Below are positions 18,307 to 27,153 of a DNA stretch of 64,000 bases, piece after piece (the stretch's first letter is position 1; each line of letters opens with the position of its first letter). The notes under the pieces are model-generated. The model had not been told where the DNA came from. It made no database searches and worked only from the letters and a program-made list of their open reading frames with translations. The stretch is from JAMXLO01 sp963726125. GTDB lineage: Bacteria > Pseudomonadota > Alphaproteobacteria > Acetobacterales > Acetobacteraceae. The stretch lies in contig CAVSBG010000005.1 in NCBI GenBank assembly GCA_963726125.1, forward strand, positions 744,001 through 808,000, given 5' to 3'. Made by a program: the position numbers and the translations under genes.

Positions 18307-19136
18307 GGGCGATGGTCCGCGCCGTCGCGCCGCCAATGCTGCTGGCGGCATCCGCCTTGATCGCCGCGTTCTGGGTAGCGATCTGCGCCGCGGCACCCGA
18401 GTTCATCTGGCAAGGCCTGGGACTGGCCTGGCATCATGTCACCCGGACCGAGCTGCTGTCGGCGCTCCTGGTCGGCTTCGTTCTCGCGTTCTTCGTGGAA
18501 CCGCTGATGGACCGCCTACGAGGCCAGCGGCGCGGCCACTCGGGCAGCCGAACATCTGGCACCGCGCTGTTCACCGCGGCTCTCAGCCTGGTGTTCGCGC
18601 TGGCCTCGATCGCCTTGCACGACGCGATGACCGCCTTTGTCTCGGAACACGAGCAGGCAGTGCATGGCGGCCTTGCGGACGCGATCTCGCTGACGATGGC
18701 CTGGGCGATCGTGCCGTTCGCGGTGACCTTGGCCTGGCTGTGCCTGCCGAACCGTTGGCTCGCCATCCCAGTGGGGATCATTGCCGCCGTCTCGCCCTGC
18801 ATCGCCGGATGGCTGTTTGCCTGGTCGCTGCGCTCGGTGTTCACCACCGCCGTTCCCAGCCTGGTGATCCTCGGCCTTGGCTATCGCCAGACGGCGCTGC
18901 GGCCGGCGCGTATCGGCTTAGCCCGCCATGTGCGCACGGTCGCATCGGTGGCCATCATCTGGCTGCCAATGGCGCTGCTCGTCGATCTGTTGCTCGGATG
19001 GTTCCGGCTGGATCAGTTCAAACTGTACAGCTCGTTCAACTTCTGGATGGATGCGCGCTTCTACCTCGGCTGGAGCCTGGGTCTGCTGCTCGCACCGTCA
19101 CCGCACCTGTCAACCGCAGATGGGCGATCCGACTGA
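18303..19136 (+). CDS. Polytopic membrane protein, hypothetical
   Basis: A 277-residue integral membrane protein with about seven to eight hydrophobic helices (for example MLLAASALIAAFWVAICA, LSALLVGFVLAFFV and TMAWAIVPFAVTLAWLCL). GTG 18303 overlaps the DUF2007 stop; ATG 18312 is an alternative. No transporter signature or catalytic motif was recognised. Coupling to DUF2007 is the only functional hint. It ends 11 bases from the convergent methyltransferase gene. Confidence 0.7.
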   Translation: MRAMVRAVAPPMLLAASALIAAFWVAICAAAPEFIWQGLGLAWHHVTRTELLSALLVGFVLAFFVEPLMDRLRGQRRGHSGSRTSGTALFTAALSLVFALASIALHDAMTAFVSEHEQAVHGGLADAISLTMAWAIVPFAVTLAWLCLPNRWLAIPVGIIAAVSPCIAGWLFAWSLRSVFTTAVPSLVILGLGYRQTALRPARIGLARHVRTVASVAIIWLPMALLVDLLLGWFRLDQFKLYSSFNFWMDARFYLGWSLGLLLAPSPHLSTADGRSD

Positions 19137-19147
19137 ACCTGACCGGC

Positions 19148-19978
19148 TCAGGGTACGCTGGCCACCAGGCGAACCCCACCGAGGCTGCCGCTGTCGTACA
19201 ACCGAGCGATCACCGCATAGAACAGCTCCTGTGCGGCGTAGGCGGCCTCGCCATGCGTTTGTGCATACGCGGCATGGTTCTTCCGCCATGCAGCAAGGCG
19301 TTCGGCGGCAAAGGGAGCCCAGTCACTGGTCATGTCGGTCGCCACAATATCGACGAAGCCCGCGGCGCGCGCATCGGCTGCGTAGTCATCGATGCTGGTG
19401 ACCGTGGTGCCGAATACGAACTCGTGCAGATCGCGCAGGTCCTTTGCATCGAATGGCGTGCGCATGCAGAGATCCTCGATGTAGCATCCACCGCCTGGGC
19501 GCAGCGCACGCGCCATGCGGGCGAACAGGCGCGGGCGATCGGGGATGTGCAGCACGGCGAGCCAGCTCACCACCGCGTCGAATGTGGCATCGGGCAGCGG
19601 ATGAACGAGCGCATCGCCACAGAGATGCGTAACCCGCTCGCCCAGACCGCAGCGCCGCGTGAGATCGACGGCGATCTGATTGAGGTTGGCTTGCAGCTCC
19701 AGCGCGGTGACATGGCAGCCGGTGGTGTACGCGAGGAATCGCGCCGGCCCACCGATCCCCGAGCCGATGTCCAGCACTCGGCTCGCCGGTCCCAGCCCGA
19801 AGTGGTCGGCCGCCACCCGGATCGCGTCGGTGCCGTGGTAATGCCATTGGTCAAGCGCGAACAATTGCTCGGGCGAGATTGGATCGCCCGGGCCAATGCC
19901 GAGCGCCGCCAGACCGCGATCAACCCGCTCCAACTGCGTATAGAGCGGCACTGCCGCAATTGCTGTCGTGTCAGTCAC
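19148..19978 (-). CDS. SAM-dependent methyltransferase
   Basis: A 276-residue class I methyltransferase starting at GTG 19978, inside the end of the Rrf2 gene. Motif I is VLDIGSGIGGPARF, with the acidic residue of motif II in TALEL, followed by VVSWLAVLHIPDR and ARALRPGGGCYIEDL. The N-terminal LFALDQWHYHGTDAI and the overall layout resemble small-molecule N- or C-methyltransferases (glycine-sarcosine or phosphoethanolamine type). The substrate is unknown. The 8-base overlap with the Rrf2 gene points to one transcript. Confidence 0.85.
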   Translation of the reverse strand: MTDTTAIAAVPLYTQLERVDRGLAALGIGPGDPISPEQLFALDQWHYHGTDAIRVAADHFGLGPASRVLDIGSGIGGPARFLAYTTGCHVTALELQANLNQIAVDLTRRCGLGERVTHLCGDALVHPLPDATFDAVVSWLAVLHIPDRPRLFARMARALRPGGGCYIEDLCMRTPFDAKDLRDLHEFVFGTTVTSIDDYAADARAAGFVDIVATDMTSDWAPFAAERLAAWRKNHAAYAQTHGEAAYAAQELFYAVIARLYDSGSLGGVRLVASVP

Positions 19979-20522
19979 CGCTGGCCTCGGTGACCGAATT
20001 CCGCGTCAGGTTCGCCGAAGCGACCTTTGGCGCCGGACGCTTGCTCTGTTCCACCGCTTTGACCTTGGCACTCCGCCGCTCGGAAGCACGGCTCGCCTTC
20101 GATCGCGGCCTGCTCGCAAGCTGCGCCAGCGAGCAATTCTCCAATACCTCGGCCACCGCATCCCGCGCCTGCTGCATCAGCGGCTGCAATCGGCACTCGC
20201 TGATATCCACGCAGTCGGCGCACTGGCGGAACCGCGTGCGACTCGCGCACGGCGTCAATGCGAGGGGCCCATCCAGCACACGAATGACGTCGGCGACCGA
20301 AACCTCCGCCGGATCGCGCAGTAACCGATGACCGCCCTGCGCGCCGCGGCGGCTCTCGATGATCCCGTGATCGCGTAGCTGCACGAAGATCGCCTCGAGG
20401 AACTTGCGTGGCACCTGCTCCTGTTCCGCCACCTCATTGGTTTGCAGCCAGGTGCCCGTCGGGGCGTTCTCGGCCAGGCGAAGAACCGCCCGCAGTGCGT
20501 ACTTTGTTTTGCTGGACAGCAT
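19971..20522 (-). CDS. Rrf2 family transcriptional regulator
   Basis: A 183-residue regulator. AGGAG lies before ATG 20522. The N-terminal winged helix includes MLSSKTKYALRAVLRLAE and VPRKFLEAIFVQLRDHGIIESRRGAQGGH, as in IscR, NsrR and CymR. A Cys-rich segment, CASRTRFRQCADCVDISEC, supplies four cysteines where family members bind an Fe-S cluster. The tail is Ala/Lys/Arg-rich and probably disordered. It is divergent from an FAD protein and adjacent to sulfonate genes, which suggests a sulfur- or redox-responsive regulator. A shared dyad (see 20616-20638) is its likely site. Confidence 0.88.
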   Translation of the reverse strand: MLSSKTKYALRAVLRLAENAPTGTWLQTNEVAEQEQVPRKFLEAIFVQLRDHGIIESRRGAQGGHRLLRDPAEVSVADVIRVLDGPLALTPCASRTRFRQCADCVDISECRLQPLMQQARDAVAEVLENCSLAQLASRPRSKASRASERRSAKVKAVEQSKRPAPKVASANLTRNSVTEASGD

Positions 20523-20588
20523 GGCGAGGCTCCTGCGGCATCGGCGGTGCACGGTCAACCCCTGACGCCGACGTGATGATTATTTCAG

Positions 20589-20638
20589 TTGACAGCGGGT
20601 CCGGGTTTATACCCTAATCCTATGGGATAAGTAGGATA
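20589..20638. promoter_or_regulatory. Promoter and putative Rrf2 operator before the FAD/NAD(P) gene
   Basis: TTGACA at 20589-20594 is a good -35 hexamer. Downstream lies the dyad AATCCTAT (20616-20623), a seven-base spacer, and GTAGGATA (20631-20638). The dyad abuts the ATG at 20644, and its right half contains the AGGA ribosome site, so protein bound here would block expression. An almost identical dyad precedes the cysteine-dioxygenase-like gene at 27186-27208. Confidence 0.6.
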
Positions 20639-20643
20639 TGATC

Positions 20644-22140
20644 ATGCCCCAGCCAACCATCGCCGTCATTGGCGCAGGATTCAGCGGCACGGCTCTGTCG
20701 CTCTGGTTGCAGTCCTCCTGTCCGGTGGGGACGCGCATCCATCTGATCGAGCGCGGTCATCGGTTCGCCAGCGGCCGGGCGTATGCCACCGAGAACCCCA
20801 GTCATCTGCTGAACGTCCCGGCAGGCCGCATGAGCATGTTTCCTGATCTGCCGCAGGACTTCGTGCGCTGGCTCCGCCAGCAGCCGAAATCGCGCCTCGG
20901 CCACGTAGTGCCGGACGAGCAGGCATTCGTTCCCCGCAGCCTGTTTGGCGCCTACCTCCAGGACCGCCTTGCTGCCAGCCTGAGCGACACCCGCGCCTCG
21001 CGCCTTGAATTGTTGCATGACGAAGTCGTCCGCGCCGAGGAAGGCGCGGCAAAGGTGACACTGCATCTGGCGTCGGGCGCGAAGCTGGACGCTGATATTG
21101 CGGTCCTGGCGAGCGGCAACGCCCACCCGCTGCCGGTGCATCCGAACGTTGCGATGCTCGACGCCGCTGGCCTGTGGCGCGGCAATCCCTGGACGCCGGC
21201 GGTGCTTGCCGGGCTGGCTCCCGACGCGCCGGTTCTGCTCGTGGGCACCGGACTGACGATGGTTGACACGGTGGTCACTTTGCTCGAGGCCGGCCATACC
21301 GGTCCGATCCACGCGCTGTCGCGTCACGGCTTGCTGCCACATCGGCATGCGTCGCCAGAGCTTGCACCGATCACCCTGCCCACCAGTCTTCCCACTGGGC
21401 TTGCGCCGATCATGCGCGTTGTCAGGAGCGAAATCGCACGGTCACAGGCAGCAGGGACCGGTTGGCGCCCCGTGATCGACGCGTTGCGTCCGTTCACCCA
21501 GGACCTCTGGCGCGGCCTGAGCGTCAGCGAACGAGGGCGCTTCCTGCGCCACCTGCGCGCGTTCTGGGACGTGCATCGCCACCGCATCGCGCCCACGGTG
21601 GCTGACCGGATCCAGGCAGCGTTGGCGTCACAGCAGTTGCGCATCCACGCGGGTCGGATCATCGGTCTCGGCGTTGACCACGGTCTGGCGGACGTCACGT
21701 TCCGCGAGCGCAAAACGGGCGCCGAGCACTCGCTGCAGGCGGCATGCGTGATCGATTGCACCGGCCCTGGCGCCGATGTGACGCAAACTACCGACCCGCT
21801 GATGCAGACACTGCTCCGCGCCGGGATCGCGCGTCCCGATCCACTGCGGCTCGGCGTGGATGTAGGGCCTGACGGCGCGGTGCTGACCCGCTCCGGCGCG
21901 CCCTCCCATCGGTTTTTCGCCATCGGTCCGCTCACCAAGGGAGCGAACTGGGAGATGACAGCCGTCCAGGAGTTGCGCACCCAGTGCCGCGACCTGGCTC
22001 GTGCCCTGGCCAGGCGGTTGGTGCAAATCGGACGGTCGGATGGCCACCCGGCTGCCAGTCCGAGCGGCGACACGGCTCTCCCGAGCGCAATGCCGGGGAG
22101 ACGAGAATCCGCCAAAATCGCGCAGTTGGCAGTAAATTAA
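20644..22140 (+). CDS. FAD/NAD(P)-binding protein
   Basis: A 498-residue predicted flavoprotein. It begins with the dinucleotide motif IAVIGAGFSGTALS, followed by HLIERG, the conserved SHLLNVPAGRMSMFPD and FVRWL, a second nucleotide fold VLLVGTGLTMVDTVVTL, and the late CVIDCTGPGADV. This is the HpyO/YdhS-like FAD-NAD(P)-binding family (PF13454 type). Such proteins often sit in sulfur- or siderophore-related loci. ATG 20644 has AGGA seven bases upstream; ATG 20638 would overlap the operator. It is regulated by the dyad and divergent from the Rrf2 gene. The reaction is unknown. Confidence 0.85.
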   Translation: MPQPTIAVIGAGFSGTALSLWLQSSCPVGTRIHLIERGHRFASGRAYATENPSHLLNVPAGRMSMFPDLPQDFVRWLRQQPKSRLGHVVPDEQAFVPRSLFGAYLQDRLAASLSDTRASRLELLHDEVVRAEEGAAKVTLHLASGAKLDADIAVLASGNAHPLPVHPNVAMLDAAGLWRGNPWTPAVLAGLAPDAPVLLVGTGLTMVDTVVTLLEAGHTGPIHALSRHGLLPHRHASPELAPITLPTSLPTGLAPIMRVVRSEIARSQAAGTGWRPVIDALRPFTQDLWRGLSVSERGRFLRHLRAFWDVHRHRIAPTVADRIQAALASQQLRIHAGRIIGLGVDHGLADVTFRERKTGAEHSLQAACVIDCTGPGADVTQTTDPLMQTLLRAGIARPDPLRLGVDVGPDGAVLTRSGAPSHRFFAIGPLTKGANWEMTAVQELRTQCRDLARALARRLVQIGRSDGHPAASPSGDTALPSAMPGRRESAKIAQLAVN

Positions 22141-22371
22141 TCTTTCTTGTCAGGGCATATTGCACTTAGCGAGAAGAATGTTCTCATATTCCTCAGAGCG
22201 CCTTGCACCCGCAGCGCTCGCAAGCGATGAGAGGAAGGCCATGGCTGGACCAATCGCGATCCTGATGCGCCCCGATCGCGGCGCGTCGCGATGTAGCTGA
22301 CCCGTCAGCATCGTCGCCGCGGTCCCCGCCGGGATCGCATCACTGCCGTTAATATCGAAGGAAACCAATCG
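22141..22371. other. Intergenic region upstream of the ssu cluster
   Basis: No gene is seen. It is likely to hold the promoter of the sulfonate operon. A small dyad GAGAA-N5-TTCTC lies at about 22171-22185 in a comparatively AT-rich patch (CATATTG, TCTCATATTCC). The Rrf2-type AATCCTAT dyad found at two other loci was not found here. Confidence 0.4.
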
Positions 22372-22644
22372 ATGTTGCAATCGCACATCATCGACGTGGA
22401 TGGCGTGTTCGTTGGCACGGCCATCAGGATCGACCGCGGCTACCGCTTCGTCGCCATCGACTTCCGCCTGGAAGAGCTGGATTCGTCCGTCTGGCCAACG
22501 CTGGAGGACGTGCGCCGGCTGGCGCGCCGGACGCTGCTGGCCGCCACCTCGGCCGGACCGATTTCTCCCGGGCTCCACGTTGCGGCACCAGGTCCTCGGC
22601 CTGGACGCAACGTGGTGACAACAAGCAACGGAGGGAAACCATGA
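22372..22644 (+). CDS. Small conserved-looking protein at the head of the ssu operon
   Basis: A 90-residue protein; AAGGAAA lies upstream of ATG 22372. The N-terminal half (MLQSHIIDVDGVFVGTAIRI, GYRFVAIDFRLEELDSSVWP, LEDVRRLARRTLL) looks folded and amphipathic, and the C-terminal 30 residues are Gly/Pro-rich. Its stop overlaps the ssuA start (ATGA), so it is translationally coupled to the sulfonate genes. There is no signal peptide. No domain is recognised; the position suggests an accessory or regulatory role in sulfonate use. Confidence 0.65.
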   Translation: MLQSHIIDVDGVFVGTAIRIDRGYRFVAIDFRLEELDSSVWPTLEDVRRLARRTLLAATSAGPISPGLHVAAPGPRPGRNVVTTSNGGKP

Positions 22645-23579
22645 TCTCACGACGACACTTGTTCGCCGCGCTTCCCGCCATCGGCTTCGCGGCGACTCGC
22701 GCAGGCGCTGCGCCCAGCAAGCTGGTGCGCCTCGGATTTCAGAAGGGCGAGCCGATCCTGTTGGCAGCCAAGCAGAATCATAGTTTGGAGACGTTGCTGA
22801 ATCCGCTCGGCATCGACGTGCAATGGGTCGAGTTCCAATTCGGTCCGCCGATGCTGGAAGCCATGCGCGTCAACGCGATCGATATCGGCGCTGTCGGCGA
22901 CACGCCTCCGGTATTCGCGCAAGCGGCTCGCGGCGATCTGCTTTACATCGCCGCGCAGCGCGCCGGTGGCCAGGCGATTCTCGTACCGCCCGGTTCCACG
23001 CTACAAACGCTGCATGACCTGAAGGGCAAGAAAGTCGCGTTCGGTCGCGGCTCCAGTGCGCATAACCTGACGATCGCGGCGTTGGAAAAGGGTGGGCTGA
23101 GCTACGCCGACATTCAGCCGATCTACCTCGGCCCCGCTGATGCCGGCGCGGCATTCGAGCGCGGTGCCATCGATGCATGGACCATCTGGGACCCGTACTA
23201 CGCGCTGTTCGAGACGCGCCCCGGTGTCCGTGTTCTCGCGAAGTGGACCGAGATCACCGAGCAGAACTCGTTCTTCATGGCCAGCCGCGCCTTCGTCGAG
23301 GCCAACGCACCGATCGCCACCAAGCTGGTCGGTGAATTCACCCGCATTGCCGGTTGGGCACGCGAGCATCGTCCGGAACTCGCGGGACTGCTGGCGAAGG
23401 AAACCGGCATGCCGCTGGACGCCGTGCAGCGCGCGGTGGATCGCGCGCCGTTCCAGGTGCTGGCGATGAACGACGAGATCACCAGCAATCAGCAGATCGT
23501 CGCGAACCGTTTCCACTCGCTCGGTCTGATTCCCGCGGACATCAAGGTCAGCGATCAGGTTTGGAGGGCCAGCACATGA
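22641..23579 (+). CDS. ssuA: Aliphatic sulfonate ABC transporter substrate-binding protein
   Basis: A 312-residue periplasmic binding protein. It has a Tat-like or Sec signal (MISRRHLFAALPAIGFAATR), then VRLGFQKGEPILLAAKQ, VEFQFGPPMLEAM, DIGAVGDTPPVFAQAA and AFGRGSSAHNLTIAALEKGGLS, the hallmarks of SsuA/TauA-type proteins that deliver organosulfonates to the permease. AFERGAIDAWTIWDPYYA completes the ligand lobe. It overlaps both neighbours by 4 bases. Confidence 0.95.
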   Translation: MISRRHLFAALPAIGFAATRAGAAPSKLVRLGFQKGEPILLAAKQNHSLETLLNPLGIDVQWVEFQFGPPMLEAMRVNAIDIGAVGDTPPVFAQAARGDLLYIAAQRAGGQAILVPPGSTLQTLHDLKGKKVAFGRGSSAHNLTIAALEKGGLSYADIQPIYLGPADAGAAFERGAIDAWTIWDPYYALFETRPGVRVLAKWTEITEQNSFFMASRAFVEANAPIATKLVGEFTRIAGWAREHRPELAGLLAKETGMPLDAVQRAVDRAPFQVLAMNDEITSNQQIVANRFHSLGLIPADIKVSDQVWRAST

Positions 23580-24733
23580 CGACCGCTCCTGCCAACCACG
23601 GCGGCAACGAACAGCCACTGGATCTGTTTTGGTTCCTGCCGACGGGCGGTGATGGACCCTACCTCGGATCCACCATCGGGCACCGTCCCGCCGACTTCGG
23701 CTACCTGCGCGAGATCGCCGTTGCAGCCGATCGGCTTGGCTTTGGTGGTGTGCTGCTGCCGACTGGCAACAATTGCCTTGATGGCTGGACGCTTGGTTCC
23801 GCACTTGCGCCCGCGACGCAAGCACTGAAATTCCTGCTGGCGTTGCGTCCCGGTATCCTGTCGCCGGCACTCGCCGCGCGCCAGTCCGCAGCATTCGACC
23901 GCATCAGCAACGGTCGTTTGTTGTTGAACATCGTCACTGGCGGATTGCCGAATGAACTAGGCGGCGACGGCCTGCTGCTGGACCACGATGAACGCTACCA
24001 GCAGACCAGTGAATTCCTCACCATCTGGCGCGGGTTGTTCAACGGCGGCATCGATTTCACCGGCCGCCACCTCACCGCGCGCAACGCACGCCTCGGCTCG
24101 TTCAGCAGCGTGCAAAAACCGTATCCGCCGTTGTGGTTCGGCGGTTCGTCACCCGCCGGCATCGAGGCTGCGGCAGAGCACGTCGATACCTATCTGACCT
24201 GGGCAGAACCGCCCGCGATGGTCGCCGACAAGCTGGCCACCGCTCGCAAGAGTGCCGCGGCACGAGGTCGCACGTTGGACTACGGCCTGCGAGTCCATCT
24301 CATCGTGCGCGAGACCGACGACGCGGCCTGGGATGCAGCCAAACAACTGATCAGCCGCCTGTCCGACGCGACGATTGCGTCGGCGAAGCGGCAGTTCCTC
24401 GAGGATTCCGATTCGGTTGGCCAACGCCGCCAGTTCGAGCTGCATGGTGGTGATCGCGACAAGCTCGAAGTCAGTCCAAATTTGTGGGCCGGCATCGGTC
24501 TCGTGCGCCACGGCGTCGGCACCGCGCTCGTTGGCAGCCCGCAAACCGTGGCGACGCGGCTGCGTGAATACCAGGCACTCGGCGTCCGCACGGTGATCGC
24601 ATCCGGCTATCCGCATCTGGAAGAAGCCTACCGGGTCGCTGAGCTGCTGTTCCCCGCATTGGGCATTGGCAGACAGGCGAACGAACTCGGGCGCGACTTC
24701 GTCGCCGCGACACCGCGAATAGCAGCCGAATGA
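23576..24733 (+). CDS. ssuD: FMNH2-dependent alkanesulfonate monooxygenase
   Basis: A 385-residue luciferase-fold enzyme that splits alkanesulfonates to an aldehyde and sulfite using reduced flavin. Motifs include LDLFWFLPTGGDGPYLGS, LLPTGNNCLDGW, LLALRPGILSPALAARQSA, NGRLLLNIVTGGLPNELGGDG and the late ASGYPHLEEAYRVAELLFP. Length matches E. coli SsuD. No SsuE flavin reductase is encoded in this cluster, so reduced flavin must come from elsewhere; the NAD(P)H quinone-reductase-like gene at 27865 is a nearby but unproven candidate. Confidence 0.95.
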   Translation: MTTAPANHGGNEQPLDLFWFLPTGGDGPYLGSTIGHRPADFGYLREIAVAADRLGFGGVLLPTGNNCLDGWTLGSALAPATQALKFLLALRPGILSPALAARQSAAFDRISNGRLLLNIVTGGLPNELGGDGLLLDHDERYQQTSEFLTIWRGLFNGGIDFTGRHLTARNARLGSFSSVQKPYPPLWFGGSSPAGIEAAAEHVDTYLTWAEPPAMVADKLATARKSAAARGRTLDYGLRVHLIVRETDDAAWDAAKQLISRLSDATIASAKRQFLEDSDSVGQRRQFELHGGDRDKLEVSPNLWAGIGLVRHGVGTALVGSPQTVATRLREYQALGVRTVIASGYPHLEEAYRVAELLFPALGIGRQANELGRDFVAATPRIAAE

Positions 24734-24748
24734 TCGAGGAGGTGAGCC

Positions 24749-25504
24749 ATGAAACGTGTCCTTCCCTGGCTGGTTCCCACCGCGATCCTGCTGGCGTGGC
24801 AGGCGGGATCCACGTTTGGCCTCATCCAGGCGAACGTGCTGCCGGCACCGTCCGCTGTCGCTGAAGCGTTCTGGCGCGCCGCGCGATCCGGTGAGCTGTG
24901 GACCAACATAGAAGTCAGCGCCGGCCGCGCCTTTCTGGGCTTCGCCATCGGCGGTGGCATCGGCTTCACGCTCGGCATGCTGAACGGACTGTCCTCACTC
25001 AGTGAAACGCTGACCGACAGCACGTTGCAAATGGTACGTAACATTCCGCATCTCGCGCTGATCCCATTGGTGATCCTTTGGTTCGGTATCGACGAGGAAG
25101 CAAAGATCTTCCTTGTCGCGCTCGGCGTGTTCTTCCCGATCTATGTCAATACGCAGCACGGCGTGCGTTCGGTCGATCCGCATCTGCTGGAGATGGGGCG
25201 CGCCTATGGCATGACGAAGGTGACACTGTTCCTTCGCGTCGTGCTGCCTGGTGCACTGCCGTCGATCTTCGTCGGCCTGCGCTACGGCCTTGGGATCATG
25301 TGGCTCACGCTGATCGTTGCGGAGACGATCTCGGCGTCATCCGGTATTGGCTTCATGGCGATGAATGCACGCGAATTCATGATGGTGGATGTCGTCGTGC
25401 TGTCGATCCTGGTGTACGCCGCGCTGGGCAAGCTGGCCGACAGCACGGCGCGGCTGCTCGAGCGTACCTGCCTCGCCTGGAACCCCGTCTACGCAAAGGT
25501 CTGA
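24749..25504 (+). CDS. ssuC: Sulfonate ABC transporter permease
   Basis: A 251-residue inner-membrane permease with GGAGGTGA upstream of ATG 24749. Six hydrophobic helices and the ABC-coupling loop are visible: EMGRAYGMTKVTLFLRVVLPGALPSIFVGLR (the EAA region) and RNIPHLALIPLVILWFGIDE, the usual SsuC/TauC sequence. It lies 15 bases after ssuD and three before ssuB, within one operon. Confidence 0.95.
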   Translation: MKRVLPWLVPTAILLAWQAGSTFGLIQANVLPAPSAVAEAFWRAARSGELWTNIEVSAGRAFLGFAIGGGIGFTLGMLNGLSSLSETLTDSTLQMVRNIPHLALIPLVILWFGIDEEAKIFLVALGVFFPIYVNTQHGVRSVDPHLLEMGRAYGMTKVTLFLRVVLPGALPSIFVGLRYGLGIMWLTLIVAETISASSGIGFMAMNAREFMMVDVVVLSILVYAALGKLADSTARLLERTCLAWNPVYAKV

Positions 25505-25507
25505 GCC

Positions 25508-26287
25508 ATGAACATGGATGTCTTCGACCGCGTGAACATGCCCGACCCGCGCGTCAGCGTGACTGGAGCGGAAGTCAAACTGCAAGGCGTGAACAAGAGT
25601 TTTGGCGACCACCGCGTGCTGCGCGGCATTGACCTTGCGATCGAGCCGGGTCAGTTCGTTGCGATCGTCGGCCGCAGCGGCTGCGGCAAATCGACGCTGC
25701 TGCGCCTGGTCGCCGGGTTGGACACGCCTACTTCGGGCAGCATCGCATTGAACCAACAAACAACCGGCTGGAGCGACGTGGTGCGATTGATGTTCCAGGA
25801 GTCTCGCCTGCTGCCATGGCAACGTGTCGTCGCGAACGTCGCGGTCGGCCTCACGCATGCGCCCGATCGACAAACGCGCAGAGATCAGGCTGCTGCCGCG
25901 CTGCGCGAAGTCGGTCTGGCCGGACGCGAGAACGCCTGGCCGTCGGTGCTGTCTGGTGGCCAGAAGCAGCGCGTTGCCCTGGCGCGCGCGCTGGTCAGTC
26001 ATCCGCGATTGCTGCTGTTGGATGAACCGCTCGGCGCACTCGACGCACTGACGCGGATCGAGATGCAGGAGTTGATCGAGCGCGTCTGGCAGCAGAAGGG
26101 ATTCACCGCCGTGGTGGTGACCCACGATGTGTCGGAGGCCGTCGCGTTGGCGGATCGCATTCTGCTGCTCGATGACGGAGCGGTCATGCTGGATCTTGCC
26201 GTCGACCTGCCACGTCCGCGACGCCGCGGCGATCGCGAAGCCGCGGCGATCGAAGGGCGGGTTCTGCAACGGCTGCTACAGCGCTGA
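25508..26287 (+). CDS. ssuB: Sulfonate ABC transporter ATP-binding protein
   Basis: A 259-residue ATPase that powers sulfonate uptake. It shows Walker A GRSGCGKST, the Q-loop LMFQESRLLPW, the signature LSGGQKQRVALARAL, Walker B LLLLDEPLGALD and the switch His in VVVTHDVSEAV. The start is ATG 25508, or ATG 25514 six bases on. It is the last gene of the ssu operon; a 338-base gap follows. Confidence 0.95.
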   Translation: MNMDVFDRVNMPDPRVSVTGAEVKLQGVNKSFGDHRVLRGIDLAIEPGQFVAIVGRSGCGKSTLLRLVAGLDTPTSGSIALNQQTTGWSDVVRLMFQESRLLPWQRVVANVAVGLTHAPDRQTRRDQAAAALREVGLAGRENAWPSVLSGGQKQRVALARALVSHPRLLLLDEPLGALDALTRIEMQELIERVWQQKGFTAVVVTHDVSEAVALADRILLLDDGAVMLDLAVDLPRPRRRGDREAAAIEGRVLQRLLQR

Positions 26288-26381
26288 GCGTCTGCACATC
26301 CAAGGAAGTGCGAAGACCACGTAACTGCTTACCTCAGTAGGGCACGGTAGCTCCAAATGGTAGCGAAGCAACACAGAAGGA

Positions 26382-26500
26382 TTCACCATAGAGGCACAGA
26401 GGCACCGAGAATAATCCGAAGGAGCTGGACGTCAGCACTGAGCCTACCGGTGGAGGTCTTCTTTCTCCGATTCTCTGTGCCTCTGCGCCTCAGTTGTGAA
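26382..26500. repeat. 119-bp element with 31-bp imperfect terminal inverted repeats
   Basis: The left end (26382-26412, starting TTCACC and containing GAGGCACAGAGGCAC) and the right end (26470-26500, complementary) match at 26 of 31 positions. Both arms contain direct AGAGGCAC repeats. The whole could fold into a long hairpin, giving strong termination after ssuB or marking a small non-autonomous mobile element. No flanking target duplication is evident. The rest of the 26288-26625 gap holds nothing recognisable. Confidence 0.75.
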
Positions 26501-26625
26501 CCCTACTTGCTTACTTAGCCGATCCGGGCTCGACCGCGCCTTATCAGGCAGATTAGGCCTGTCGCCCAGAGGGGGAGCAGTTACTCACCAACCCGGTAAT
26601 GGGAGTCAACGCAGGAGAGAAAACC

Positions 26626-27021
26626 ATGCGATCGACCAACGCAACTTTATCCATTCTATCAACGCTGGAATTGGCCTTCGAGTTGTCCAACGATAATGGC
26701 TCCTCGGGCAAAGTCCATCTTCGCGCAGCAGAGATTGATTCGCTGATCGCGAAGCTCGCGCAGCATCGAGCGACGATGGCGCCGGAGGTTCCGCGGTCAC
26801 TGCCGGAACTCGAGGATGTCGGCATGATTCGTGATCCAATCTGGATCCTGCATGCGCCTGGTTCAACGAAGGACAAGCTGCTGATTATCCGGCATCCCGG
26901 ACTGGGTTGGCTGACGTTTCAGTTGCCGCCGTCGGAGGCTGCCAAGCTGGGACACGCTCTGCTGCCCAATGCACCGCAGCACGTAGCGGATCTGTTGTTG
27001 CCGAACGGGCCACTTCATTGA
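26626..27021 (+). CDS. Hypothetical protein between ssuB and the cysteine-dioxygenase-like gene
   Basis: A 131-residue cytosolic protein with AGGAG eight bases before ATG 26626. It starts MRSTNATLSILSTLELAFEL, has a helical segment (AAEIDSLIAKLAQHRATM), then beta-rich DPIWILHAPGSTKDKLLIIR and GWLTFQLPPSEAAKLGHALL. No signal peptide or known catalytic motif was seen. The composition is consistent with a real gene; the function is unknown. Confidence 0.65.
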   Translation: MRSTNATLSILSTLELAFELSNDNGSSGKVHLRAAEIDSLIAKLAQHRATMAPEVPRSLPELEDVGMIRDPIWILHAPGSTKDKLLIIRHPGLGWLTFQLPPSEAAKLGHALLPNAPQHVADLLLPNGPLH

Positions 27022-27153
27022 TGTCCACCGGTGCTACCGCGGCATGGTGTGCGCATGCATGCCCATCCACGTCTGTTATTGCCACGATCAGCGAAGATGT
27101 GATGCCCGGCCTACGCCGGCCCTGATGGTTGGGGCAGTGGCGGCACGATTATT

